Of a stretch of 64,000 bases of DNA, positions 22,618-29,821 are shown piece by piece. Position 1 is the stretch's first letter. The number at the start of each line of letters is the position of its first letter. Below the pieces are notes generated by a model. That model was not told where the DNA came from. It made no database searches and was given only the letters and a program-made list of their open reading frames with translations. This DNA is from CAYRGG01 sp964423745 (lineage in GTDB: Bacteria; Pseudomonadota; Gammaproteobacteria; Competibacterales; Competibacteraceae), in the NCBI GenBank assembly GCA_964423745.1, contig CAYRGG010000015.1:19665-83664 (forward strand), in the 5' to 3' direction. The position numbers and the translations under genes are program-made.

Positions 22618-23300
22618 TATGCTAGTACTTTTTTGTCGCGAGTCAGGTGTACTAAGTGCCGCTCAGCATCCACATAGGGCACTTTGAGCGGATAAATGCC
22701 TTGGACCGTGTATCCTCTAGGCAGTGTCTTCAATTCGCTATCCGAACGCATACCTTTCATCACCAACAATTGACTTTCAAGTCCGCACAAATGCCCAGCA
22801 CTTGCAATCAATTTATCCAAAGGGGCAAATGCCCGCGCTATGACACTGTTGAACCAATGCTCAGGATGGTAATTCTCAGCTCGGTGTTGCACCACCTGTA
22901 CATTTTTCAATTCAAGCTCAGCAATAGCCTGGCGCATAAAGCGGACCCGTTTCCCATTACTGTCCAATAGGTGAAAGGTCATTTCTTCCCGTGCTATAGC
23001 CAGGGGAATACCCGGCAACCCGGCGCCACTTCCCACATCTAACACATAGGGTCCTTGTAACCAAGGCAAAATGGATAGGCTATCCAGAATATGTTTCCCC
23101 ACCATCTCTTCGGGTTGACGCACAGCAGTCAGATTGTAAACACGATTCCAACGGTGTAACAATGCAATATAGGCGGCAAACTGTTTGGGCGCAGCATCAG
23201 GTGCTTTAATGCCTAATTTTTTTATACCTTGAGCAAGGGTTTGCGCAATGTTTTCCAATAATTCTAATCCCTGATGCCGTGTAGGGTAGGATTGTAGCAT
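22617..23300 (-). CDS. rsmG: 16S rRNA (guanine527-N7)-methyltransferase RsmG
   Basis: RsmG (GidB) methylates N7 of G527 in 16S rRNA; loss gives low-level streptomycin resistance in other bacteria. The SAM-binding motif VLDVGSGAGLPGIPLAIA is intact, as are HRWNRVYNLTAVR and HILDSLSILP. Length 227 is slightly more than the usual ~207; the first ~15 residues may be leader, since no clear ribosome-binding site precedes the annotated ATG. mnmG, which often precedes rsmG, is absent here; ycgL is divergent instead. Confidence 0.96.
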   Translation of the reverse strand: MLQSYPTRHQGLELLENIAQTLAQGIKKLGIKAPDAAPKQFAAYIALLHRWNRVYNLTAVRQPEEMVGKHILDSLSILPWLQGPYVLDVGSGAGLPGIPLAIAREEMTFHLLDSNGKRVRFMRQAIAELELKNVQVVQHRAENYHPEHWFNSVIARAFAPLDKLIASAGHLCGLESQLLVMKGMRSDSELKTLPRGYTVQGIYPLKVPYVDAERHLVHLTRDKKVLA

Positions 23301-23401
23301 TTATAGTAGCGGCAGTTGCTAGCAAGGGTAACCCGTTTTGATAAAACGTTAAGTTAAACGCTTTAAGTCCTGGTTTTACGATAGTTTTATAGGAGTTATT
23401 G

Positions 23402-23656
23402 ATGTATTGCGCCATCTATAAAAGCCAGCTACGTCAGGATACCTACCTCTACTTAGCGGATAAAGATGACTTTACCTGTGTGCCTGATCACCTAGTTACA
23501 CTTTTAGGTACACCGCTTTATGTCATGGATTTAGAACTTAGCCCACAACGCAAACTGGCCCAGGAAGACGTGCTGGAAGTTATGCAAAATCTGCAAATGC
23601 GGGGTTGGCATCTGCAATTGCCCCGCACGCAAACAAACTGGCTGAGTAAACACTAA
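23402..23656 (+). CDS. ycgL: YcgL domain-containing protein
   Basis: An 84-residue cytoplasmic protein of the YcgL (DUF709) family, found in gammaproteobacteria. The start MYCAIYKSQLRQDTYLYL, the central VPDHLVTLLGTP and the end GWHLQLPR match the family pattern. AGGAG at 23391-23395 lies six bases before ATG 23402, which fixes the start. The function is unknown. It is divergent from rsmG, and the restriction-modification island begins about 150 bp downstream on the opposite strand. Confidence 0.88.
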   Translation: MYCAIYKSQLRQDTYLYLADKDDFTCVPDHLVTLLGTPLYVMDLELSPQRKLAQEDVLEVMQNLQMRGWHLQLPRTQTNWLSKH

Positions 23657-23717
23657 ATCAGGACTTATGCGAAAACATTTATCGGTAAATAACGTTATTA
23701 ACGCCACGCATCAGCCG

Positions 23718-23758
23718 CAAAATAAAGCGTAGCGAGGAAGGAGCACAGCTTTATTTTG
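23718..23758. terminator. Inverted repeat at the left edge of the restriction-modification island
   Basis: CAAAATAAAGC (23718-23728) and GCTTTATTTTG (23748-23758) are perfect 11-bp inverted arms around a 19-base loop. They lie between the convergent ends of ycgL and the methyltransferase gene. It could act as a bidirectional transcription terminator because both arms end in A/T runs. It could also mark the island boundary. The loop is longer than in most intrinsic terminators, so the functional label is tentative. Confidence 0.55.
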
Positions 23759-23808
23759 TCAGTCAGAGTGTATGCTTTTGTTATGTGGTTATTCTGATGA
23801 ATCCTTTA

Positions 23809-25047
23809 TTAGGCTACTCTAATTGCCTTTTCATGAAATACTGAGGCTGCAACAGCCAGTGCCAATTGTGCTGCTAATACCGGCGGCACAGCGTTTCCAA
23901 CTTGCGTAAATTGGCGGGCAGTTGAACCAACAAACACATAGTCATCCGGGAATGTTTGTAGTCTTGCACATTCTCTAACACTTAATGTTCTTGGTATTTC
24001 AGGATGAAGGTGAGATCTACCGCCTCCGTTTGTTCCGCCTGCAATAACTGTCTTAGATGGAATACAAGGATCAAGCCTGTCTACGCGACCGAGCTGATCC
24101 CTTTGTCCGTAACTTAGCTTACAATAACGTTCCATGGAATTTAATTTATGCACTCTTGTCTCTGTGTTTTCGGCATTTCCTTGGTTTCTCTGAAAAACAC
24201 ATCCAGCACCATAGTGTATTTTTGATGGCTCTGGATATGCTGGCAATTTCCCATTCCTACTGCCAATTACGAACAATCGCTCTCTAAATTGCGGAACTCC
24301 ATAGTCAGCAGCATTAAGCACACGCGGTTTGTCTACTTTATAACCAACTCGTTCCAGTTCACGTATAGCAGTGGACAATTGCGTTCCCCCATCCAGATCT
24401 CTTAATCCAGGTACATTCTCAATGAGAAAGCATATTGGTTTGAAGTGCTTGATGATAGCCACATAATTAAAAAGAAGATTTCCATTTTTTTCATGCTCGA
24501 AACCAATCCTTTTAAAATTATCTCCTGATTTAGAAAATCGTTGGTTTGAAGCGATTGAAAATGGCTGACAAGGAGGTCCACCCACAAATATCCCTTCAAA
24601 ATTTAATGGAATCATCGCTTCCAAATTCTCAATGATCTCTGGTACATTCGCCACGTCACCTGAATGTGTAGGTGGTCCGAATATTTTCCAATTCGACCGA
24701 TTTTTACGCAAAGTTTTACAGAATAATTCGTTAAATTCAAAAGCTGCAATATGCTCATAACCAGCAGCCTCGAAGCCCAAATCAATTCCTCCACAGCCTG
24801 TAAAGAAGCTGACTAAGGGAATCCCATTAGATTCAGATTTGTAATCTGATAAATTTTTAGGCTTAGGTCCAACCCATTCATTTTTATGACTCTCTTCGTA
24901 CACAAGGTCATCGAAGCTATAACCGTAATACTTTAAAGCTTGACTAAGCTCAATACCTTTTCTTCTCGCAAATTCAAAAATTCTATTTTGCAACGCAAAA
25001 GTCAACATAGGCTTTTTAGATACTTTTTTTCTAGGCATAGCAGCCAC
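23809..25047 (-). CDS. DNA (cytosine-5-)-methyltransferase of a type II restriction system
   Basis: A complete m5C methyltransferase of 412 residues. Conserved motifs in order: I (FFTGCGGIDLGFEAAG), IV with the catalytic Cys (GGPPCQPFSIA), VI (ENVPGL), VIII (FRERLFVIG), IX (RTLSVRECARLQTFPDDY) and X (QVGNAVPPVLA). A 70-residue basic N-terminal extension precedes motif I. The target-recognition region between VIII and IX is short and gives no specificity I can name. It overlaps the endonuclease gene by 17 bp. Base composition is visibly richer in A+T than the flanking genes, consistent with horizontal acquisition. It should protect the genome from the adjacent HNH enzyme. Confidence 0.95.
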   Translation of the reverse strand: MAAMPRKKVSKKPMLTFALQNRIFEFARRKGIELSQALKYYGYSFDDLVYEESHKNEWVGPKPKNLSDYKSESNGIPLVSFFTGCGGIDLGFEAAGYEHIAAFEFNELFCKTLRKNRSNWKIFGPPTHSGDVANVPEIIENLEAMIPLNFEGIFVGGPPCQPFSIASNQRFSKSGDNFKRIGFEHEKNGNLLFNYVAIIKHFKPICFLIENVPGLRDLDGGTQLSTAIRELERVGYKVDKPRVLNAADYGVPQFRERLFVIGSRNGKLPAYPEPSKIHYGAGCVFQRNQGNAENTETRVHKLNSMERYCKLSYGQRDQLGRVDRLDPCIPSKTVIAGGTNGGGRSHLHPEIPRTLSVRECARLQTFPDDYVFVGSTARQFTQVGNAVPPVLAAQLALAVAASVFHEKAIRVA

Positions 25048-26236
25048 CTTTTACGATACCTTGCTTTGCTTGGAAGTAAATTTCATACGCTTCCTCTTTA
25101 TTGTCAAAATCTCTTTTATCGTTTGCTCTCAAGTAATCGTCATAGTAACGATGAATAGCTCTATGACAAGTTGGGCAAATAGGTGTCATATCCTCAAGTA
25201 TTGTCCCTACTCTTGAATCTACCCGCGTTCCGGAAGAGAGCGGTAAAACGTGGTGGAGGTCAAGAATTCTAGTAACCCATGGATATTTCTTGCTGGTATC
25301 CATTTGACATGAGTTGCAAATAGAACTTGGAAACTTATCAAAATATAAGCTACGTAACTTTGAGTTTCTCTCAATTATGACGTGCGTTTTTTTGACTTTA
25401 CTCCCTTCAATAAATCCACTTTCTAATACATCCGAAACTATCGTACCTTCATACTCAAAAAAATCATGCTCAGAACCATCTCGAAAAAAGTTAGCTAGCC
25501 TTTGGATTTCAAGATCCCCATCTGGGTTGTACGGACCAGCGATAGGATTTAATGAATGAAATATGTCGTGAGCATCTTCCTGGCTTAAGGACACGACAAT
25601 GTTGCTAACTGTGTTATGCAAATAGGATATTTGAGAAATGAATTTAATACTTTCGCGAGCTTGGCGAGGGTCTGTATTTCGGACTAAATCAGGATATTGA
25701 TCACGCTTCCTCATTAAACTGAGAAATTCTTCATCACTTTCATTACCATTAAACCCACTAGACATATATGCGCCGATAATCTCGTTTATCGGAGTGATAT
25801 ATTCATTCAGGCCAGCCACTTTTGCCAGAACATACTTCAAAGAAAAGCAGAGCGGATTTCTTCGCTGTAAAGCTACATCCACTTTGTCCCAGTCAGAAAG
25901 AGCTGGAGAAGGGTCAGTAGTAGCTTCTACTAAAAAGTGGATATATTCATCACATGTCACTATACCAGGCTGACTCAAAACTCTGGCTATATCGGTTGGC
26001 AAAGCGGTGCCATTTGATTCTGAGACAAGAAGACAAAGTTTATAAATGCGAGAATAGTTCCGCCACGGAGTATGCGTTTTTGGTGCAGAAAACGGTAGCC
26101 CTGTCTTTTGTCTTATAAACTCTGGATCGCTATTCTTAAAATCGTAATCAACAACAAAGTTAGCCATGGTACGCAGAACATCGTATTGAAAATACTGCAT
26201 CCTGCCTTGATCCCACTTCCACATACTAAGGGTCAC
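25031..26236 (-). CDS. HNH restriction endonuclease (putative)
   Basis: A 401-residue protein with a C-terminal HNH (beta-beta-alpha metal) nuclease domain. A zinc pair CNSC is followed by LDLHHVLPLSSGT, with the catalytic His, and then by ICPTCHRAIHRY, with the second Cys pair and final His. The N-terminal ~280 residues are not recognised and may carry DNA recognition. Placement between a ribbon-helix-helix gene and an m5C methyltransferase, with overlaps at both ends, makes a restriction enzyme the best reading. The start could be Met1 at 26236 or a nearby Met. A stand-alone nicking or anti-phage HNH enzyme is the alternative. Confidence 0.8.
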   Translation of the reverse strand: MTLSMWKWDQGRMQYFQYDVLRTMANFVVDYDFKNSDPEFIRQKTGLPFSAPKTHTPWRNYSRIYKLCLLVSESNGTALPTDIARVLSQPGIVTCDEYIHFLVEATTDPSPALSDWDKVDVALQRRNPLCFSLKYVLAKVAGLNEYITPINEIIGAYMSSGFNGNESDEEFLSLMRKRDQYPDLVRNTDPRQARESIKFISQISYLHNTVSNIVVSLSQEDAHDIFHSLNPIAGPYNPDGDLEIQRLANFFRDGSEHDFFEYEGTIVSDVLESGFIEGSKVKKTHVIIERNSKLRSLYFDKFPSSICNSCQMDTSKKYPWVTRILDLHHVLPLSSGTRVDSRVGTILEDMTPICPTCHRAIHRYYDDYLRANDKRDFDNKEEAYEIYFQAKQGIVKGGCYA

Positions 26237-26435
26237 TCACTAATTGATTGATTGGTTCGGATACAACCGAGCCATTTTTTCCATCTGCTCCGTCCCTACG
26301 GTATTTGGCCAATAAATCAGTAAATGCTTTTCTTCCCAACCAGGCTAATGAAACATCCAGCTCATTTGAAAGCTCTATTAACTGTTGATATTTATTCTCG
26401 TCGAGGTTAACAGTTATTCGATTTTTAGTGGCCAC
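26226..26435 (-). CDS. Ribbon-helix-helix protein, candidate regulator of the restriction system
   Basis: A 69-residue protein reading NRITVNLDENKYQQLIELSN then a second helix region (SLAWLGRKAFTDLLAKY). This is the beta-strand/helix/helix pattern of MetJ/Arc/CopG DNA-binding proteins. It starts with GTG, with GGAG six bases upstream, and overlaps the endonuclease start by 11 bp, so all three genes of the island are translationally linked. Classical controller (C) proteins of restriction systems are helix-turn-helix; an RHH protein in this position is less usual. Three 10-bp-phased TGCWGCA boxes upstream are its probable operator. Confidence 0.78.
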   Translation of the reverse strand: MATKNRITVNLDENKYQQLIELSNELDVSLAWLGRKAFTDLLAKYRRDGADGKNGSVVSEPINQLVSDP

Positions 26436-26466
26436 TATCTACTCCATTCACCATCACCCTCAAATA

Positions 26467-26506
26467 TGCAGCATCATGCAGCACTTTGCTGCAAATGGGA
26501 AGTCAA
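26467..26506 (-). promoter_or_regulatory. Phased TGCWGCA operator-like repeat with overlapping promoter
   Basis: TGCAGCA at 26467-26473, TGCAGCA at 26477-26483 and TGCTGCA at 26487-26493 are spaced exactly 10 bp apart, one DNA helical turn. Each is a near-palindrome, as expected for tandem RHH dimer sites. On the minus strand a TTGACT -35-like hexamer (plus AGTCAA, 26501-26506) lies just upstream. With normal spacing its -10 would fall inside the middle box, so occupation should block transcription. The -10 itself is not a good match, so the promoter part is inference. Confidence 0.6.
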
Positions 26507-26559
26507 TTTCTACATTGTTGGCACTAACCCTGAGACACATAACCCTGCTGCTATATAAA

Positions 26560-27375
26560 TCAATCCTTAAATTGCGGATGCCGTTTTTGCATTGCTGCGA
26601 GCACAGCTTCTTGGGTATCTTCGGACAACAACATGGCAGCATTCCAGGTGGCCACATAGTTTAAGCCCGACGCGACGGTATGGTCGCGATTATAATTCAT
26701 GACTTGTTTGATGCCGCGTACCGTCAACGGTGATTTGGTAGCGATGGTTGTGGCGATGGTCTGTACACCAGCAATTAACTCCTGAGCGCTTTCAAAGACC
26801 TGATTAATGAGTCCCATCTGTTGCGCTTCAGTGGCATCGAAGTCCCGGCCGGTAAAGGCAAGTTCCCGCACTTGACCTTCACCGATGAGATAGGGTAGCC
26901 GCTGTAGGCTACCGATATCCGCCACAATGCCAAGATCCACTTCTTTGAGGGAAAAGCTGGCGAGTGTTGAGGCGTAACGCACATCACAAGCCGCTATCAA
27001 GTCTAAACCTGCCCCAAGACACGGCCCATGCACCGCGGCTAACACCGGTTTACGGCACGCTTCGAGGGCAGAAAAAGCCGCCTGAAAATCCATAATCAGA
27101 CGCCGCAACCTTTCTTCCTTTCGCCCCGCGCCTAGGGCATCAACCTCGTCTAGCAAAGCGCCCATCAATTCAAAGTCGATACCTGCGCAAAAGCACTCAC
27201 CGACACCGCTTAAGATGGCAACCCTTACTGTGTCTGTTGCATCCACCCATGCAAATGCTTTTTGAATCTCGAACCATAACGCTCGGTTTAGGGCATTAGC
27301 CTTATCAGGGCGATTTAGTTGAATATGGGCGCATTGATTTTCAACCGTGACAGTGAGATGAGCAAAGTCTTCCAA
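26560..27375 (-). CDS. Enoyl-CoA hydratase/isomerase family protein, dienoyl-CoA isomerase-like
   Basis: A 271-residue crotonase-fold protein. The oxyanion-hole segments are CAGIDFELMG and HGPCLGAGLDLIAACDVRYAS. The segment SLKEVDLGIVADIGSLQRLP closely resembles delta(3,5)-delta(2,4)-dienoyl-CoA isomerases, in which acidic residues of this stretch are catalytic; a plain hydratase usually differs here. It is therefore likely to act on unsaturated fatty acyl-CoA in beta-oxidation. No other beta-oxidation gene is adjacent; the fumarase gene lies 75 bp upstream on the same strand. The substrate cannot be fixed from sequence alone. Confidence 0.88.
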   Translation of the reverse strand: MEDFAHLTVTVENQCAHIQLNRPDKANALNRALWFEIQKAFAWVDATDTVRVAILSGVGECFCAGIDFELMGALLDEVDALGAGRKEERLRRLIMDFQAAFSALEACRKPVLAAVHGPCLGAGLDLIAACDVRYASTLASFSLKEVDLGIVADIGSLQRLPYLIGEGQVRELAFTGRDFDATEAQQMGLINQVFESAQELIAGVQTIATTIATKSPLTVRGIKQVMNYNRDHTVASGLNYVATWNAAMLLSEDTQEAVLAAMQKRHPQFKD

Positions 27376-27450
27376 GATAGACCTCTTGCAATTAAGCGCT
27401 TAAATAAATAGAACTTACGGGAAAAGGACTTGGCAAAGCTCATATACGAA

Positions 27451-28977
27451 CTAAGCCTCCATCACAGGAATCTTGCCAATTTTCACGCGCCACTCGGCGG
27501 GACCCTGCTTATGCACAGATTCACCATTAACGTCCACAGCCACAGTCACCGGCATGTCTTCCACCTCGAACTCGCGAATAGCCTCCATCCCTAACTCTTC
27601 AAACGCCACCATGCGGGCCTTGCGAATTGCTTTCGCCACCAGATAAGCAGCTCCACCCACCGCCACTAGATACACTGCTCGATGGTCACGAATCGCTTCA
27701 ATGGCCACCGGTCCCCGCTCGGCTTTACCCACCATGCCTAATAGGCCGGTTTTAGCGAGCATCATTTCGGTAAATTTATCCATCCGAGTAGCCGTGGTTG
27801 GACCAGCAGGACCCACCACCTCGTTACCCACCGGATCTACCGGTCCCACGTAATAAATAAAACGATTTTTGAAATCAACCCCTGGGGGTAACGGTTCCCC
27901 CTTCGCAAAGAGATCTGCGATGCGTTTGTGGGCAGCGTCACGACCCGTCAGCAATTTGCCATTTAATAAAAGGGTTTCGCCAGGCCGCCAAGTGGCGATG
28001 TCTTCTGCCGTGACCGTGTCCAAATCAACCCGCCGCGCTCCGGCGCCTGCGTCCCAAGTAATCTCAGGCCAGTCTTCTAGCTTAGGTGCTGGTAATTCAG
28101 CGACGCCTGTACCATCCAACACAAAATGGGCGTGGCGGGTGGCGGCACAGTTCGGGATCATAGCGATAGGAAGGGAAGCCGCATGGGTAGGATAATCGAG
28201 AATCTTGACATCCAGTACGGTAGTCAACCCCCCCAATCCTTGGGCGCCGATTCCCAAGGCGTTAACCTTGTCGTAAAGCTCTAGACGCAGTTCTTCACTG
28301 CGGTTGCTGGGGCCACGGGCCATCAATTGCTGCATATCGATGGGTGCCATAAGAGATTCTTTGGCCAATAGCATGGCTTTTTCCGCCGTCCCGCCAATGC
28401 CGATACCTAACATACCCGGCGGGCACCAACCCGCTCCCATGGTGGGCACTGTTTTGAGCACCCAATCAACAATACTGTCAGAGGGGTTAAGCATAATAAA
28501 TTTAGACTTGTTCTCGGAACCGCCTCCCTTAGCCGCCACAGTGACCTCCAGCGTATCGCCAGGCACGACGGTCATATGGATAACAGCAGGGGTGTTATCA
28601 CCGGTATTCTTGCGGCTACCTGCAGGATCATCAAGAATAGAAGCACGCAATTTATTATCGGGATGGAGATACGCCTGTCGCACACCTTCGTTGACCATCT
28701 CTTCGACGCTTAAAGTGGCATCCCCCCAAGTCACATTCATACCGATCTTTAGAAAAATCGTCACGATACCTGTGTCTTGACAGATAGGTCGATGGCCTTG
28801 GGCGCAGAGTCGAGAATTAATCAGGATTTGCGCCATGGCATCCTTAGCCGCTGGGGAGGCTTCCATCTCATAAGCCTTCGCCAAAGCATCGATATAATCC
28901 TTGGGGTGATAATAAGAAATGTACTGTAGCGCATCAGCGATGCTCTGGATCAGATGGACTTGGCGAATGACTGTCAT
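27451..28977 (-). CDS. Fumarate hydratase class I
   Basis: A single-chain, oxygen-sensitive [4Fe-4S] fumarase of 508 residues that interconverts fumarate and malate in the TCA cycle. The alpha part has GHRPICQDTGI and GGGSENKSKF, and the segment IPNCAATRH carries one cluster cysteine candidate. The beta part begins near LLNGKLLTGRDAAHKRI and includes GPTTATRMDKF. It resembles FumA/FumB rather than the class II FumC. The alternative is a related tartrate dehydratase, but the fused length and motifs favour fumarase. No sensor or second fumarase gene is visible nearby. Confidence 0.93.
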   Translation of the reverse strand: MTVIRQVHLIQSIADALQYISYYHPKDYIDALAKAYEMEASPAAKDAMAQILINSRLCAQGHRPICQDTGIVTIFLKIGMNVTWGDATLSVEEMVNEGVRQAYLHPDNKLRASILDDPAGSRKNTGDNTPAVIHMTVVPGDTLEVTVAAKGGGSENKSKFIMLNPSDSIVDWVLKTVPTMGAGWCPPGMLGIGIGGTAEKAMLLAKESLMAPIDMQQLMARGPSNRSEELRLELYDKVNALGIGAQGLGGLTTVLDVKILDYPTHAASLPIAMIPNCAATRHAHFVLDGTGVAELPAPKLEDWPEITWDAGAGARRVDLDTVTAEDIATWRPGETLLLNGKLLTGRDAAHKRIADLFAKGEPLPPGVDFKNRFIYYVGPVDPVGNEVVGPAGPTTATRMDKFTEMMLAKTGLLGMVGKAERGPVAIEAIRDHRAVYLVAVGGAAYLVAKAIRKARMVAFEELGMEAIREFEVEDMPVTVAVDVNGESVHKQGPAEWRVKIGKIPVMEA

Positions 28978-29115
28978 TAACGATTCTCCGCTGTTGGAAT
29001 ACTCTTAACGCCGTGTTTTAACAGGCAACCTCTAGACTTTGCTTTGTAGTAAAGCTAGGTGTAGTAATCGAGGGCAAGTACTAGTAAATCTCGCAGGGTT
29101 GGTCTGCACAAGTTG

Positions 29116-29715
29116 TCAAGTATGGCGCAGCGCCCAGTCGAAATCCTCAAAGGTGGTGGCCCGTTGTGCCGGGCTGATCTCTAAACCCAGTTGTTGACCA
29201 ATTTGCGATAGAGAAAAGATACCACGCACGGCCGTTTCCCCGGTATGGGGATCTGTGTCCACCACCAGGGCATGTTGACGATTCACGTCCCGTAACGTCG
29301 CGATGATATCACCCACCTTGGCTCGCAAAACATCTCCCATCATCAGAACATCAAGTTTATTTTTTGTGGTCATGATGTCTCCCACCATAAGATCTTTGCG
29401 GGTCCCCCCGGTTTTTTTTAAAATCTTTTTGGGCTTTTCGCCTTCTATGTCACGACTCGTCAGTATGCCTTGCACTTTACCGTCGGCATCGGCAACTAAT
29501 AACATACGGACATTACCTTTCATCATACGCTCCAGGGCCATATCCAAAGGTGTCGTGAGAGAAACCATCAGGGCGGTCACTTGACGAAGATCAGTCATAC
29601 AATCGACGGCTGGACTGTTTACCTTCACTCGATCCGGTAACTCTTGGCGTGGTCGAAAATAGCTGACACTATGATTTAACTGGTGAAATTGTAAAGGATC
29701 AAAGGTTTTTTCCAT
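29116..29715 (-). CDS. CBS domain pair protein
   Basis: A 199-residue soluble protein with two CBS domains: about residues 48-100 (MVSLTTPLDMALERMMKGNVRMLLVADADGKVQGILTSRDI region) and 107-180 (DIMTTKNKL...ALVVDTDPHTGETAVRGIFSLSQIG region). CBS pairs bind adenosyl ligands and regulate other proteins or domains. There is no catalytic domain attached. The first ~45 residues are unlike a known domain. It is divergent from the SNF2 gene with about 105 bp between, and 138 bp downstream of it lies the fumarase start on the same strand. The partner is unknown. Confidence 0.85.
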   Translation of the reverse strand: MEKTFDPLQFHQLNHSVSYFRPRQELPDRVKVNSPAVDCMTDLRQVTALMVSLTTPLDMALERMMKGNVRMLLVADADGKVQGILTSRDIEGEKPKKILKKTGGTRKDLMVGDIMTTKNKLDVLMMGDVLRAKVGDIIATLRDVNRQHALVVDTDPHTGETAVRGIFSLSQIGQQLGLEISPAQRATTFEDFDWALRHT

Positions 29716-29821
29716 GGGATGCTCCGGTGACGTTGCGCACCTTTACGGATGGCGTAGGGCTCGCTGACTCTACTAGACATTAGGATAATTATAGGCAAAG
29801 ACACTCATTTGATTATTGATT

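Noticed and set aside
20911..23300. parS site or replication origin near parAB-rsmG
   Set aside because: I looked for the parS 16-mer and for clustered DnaA boxes by eye and found none; mnmG and dnaA are also absent.
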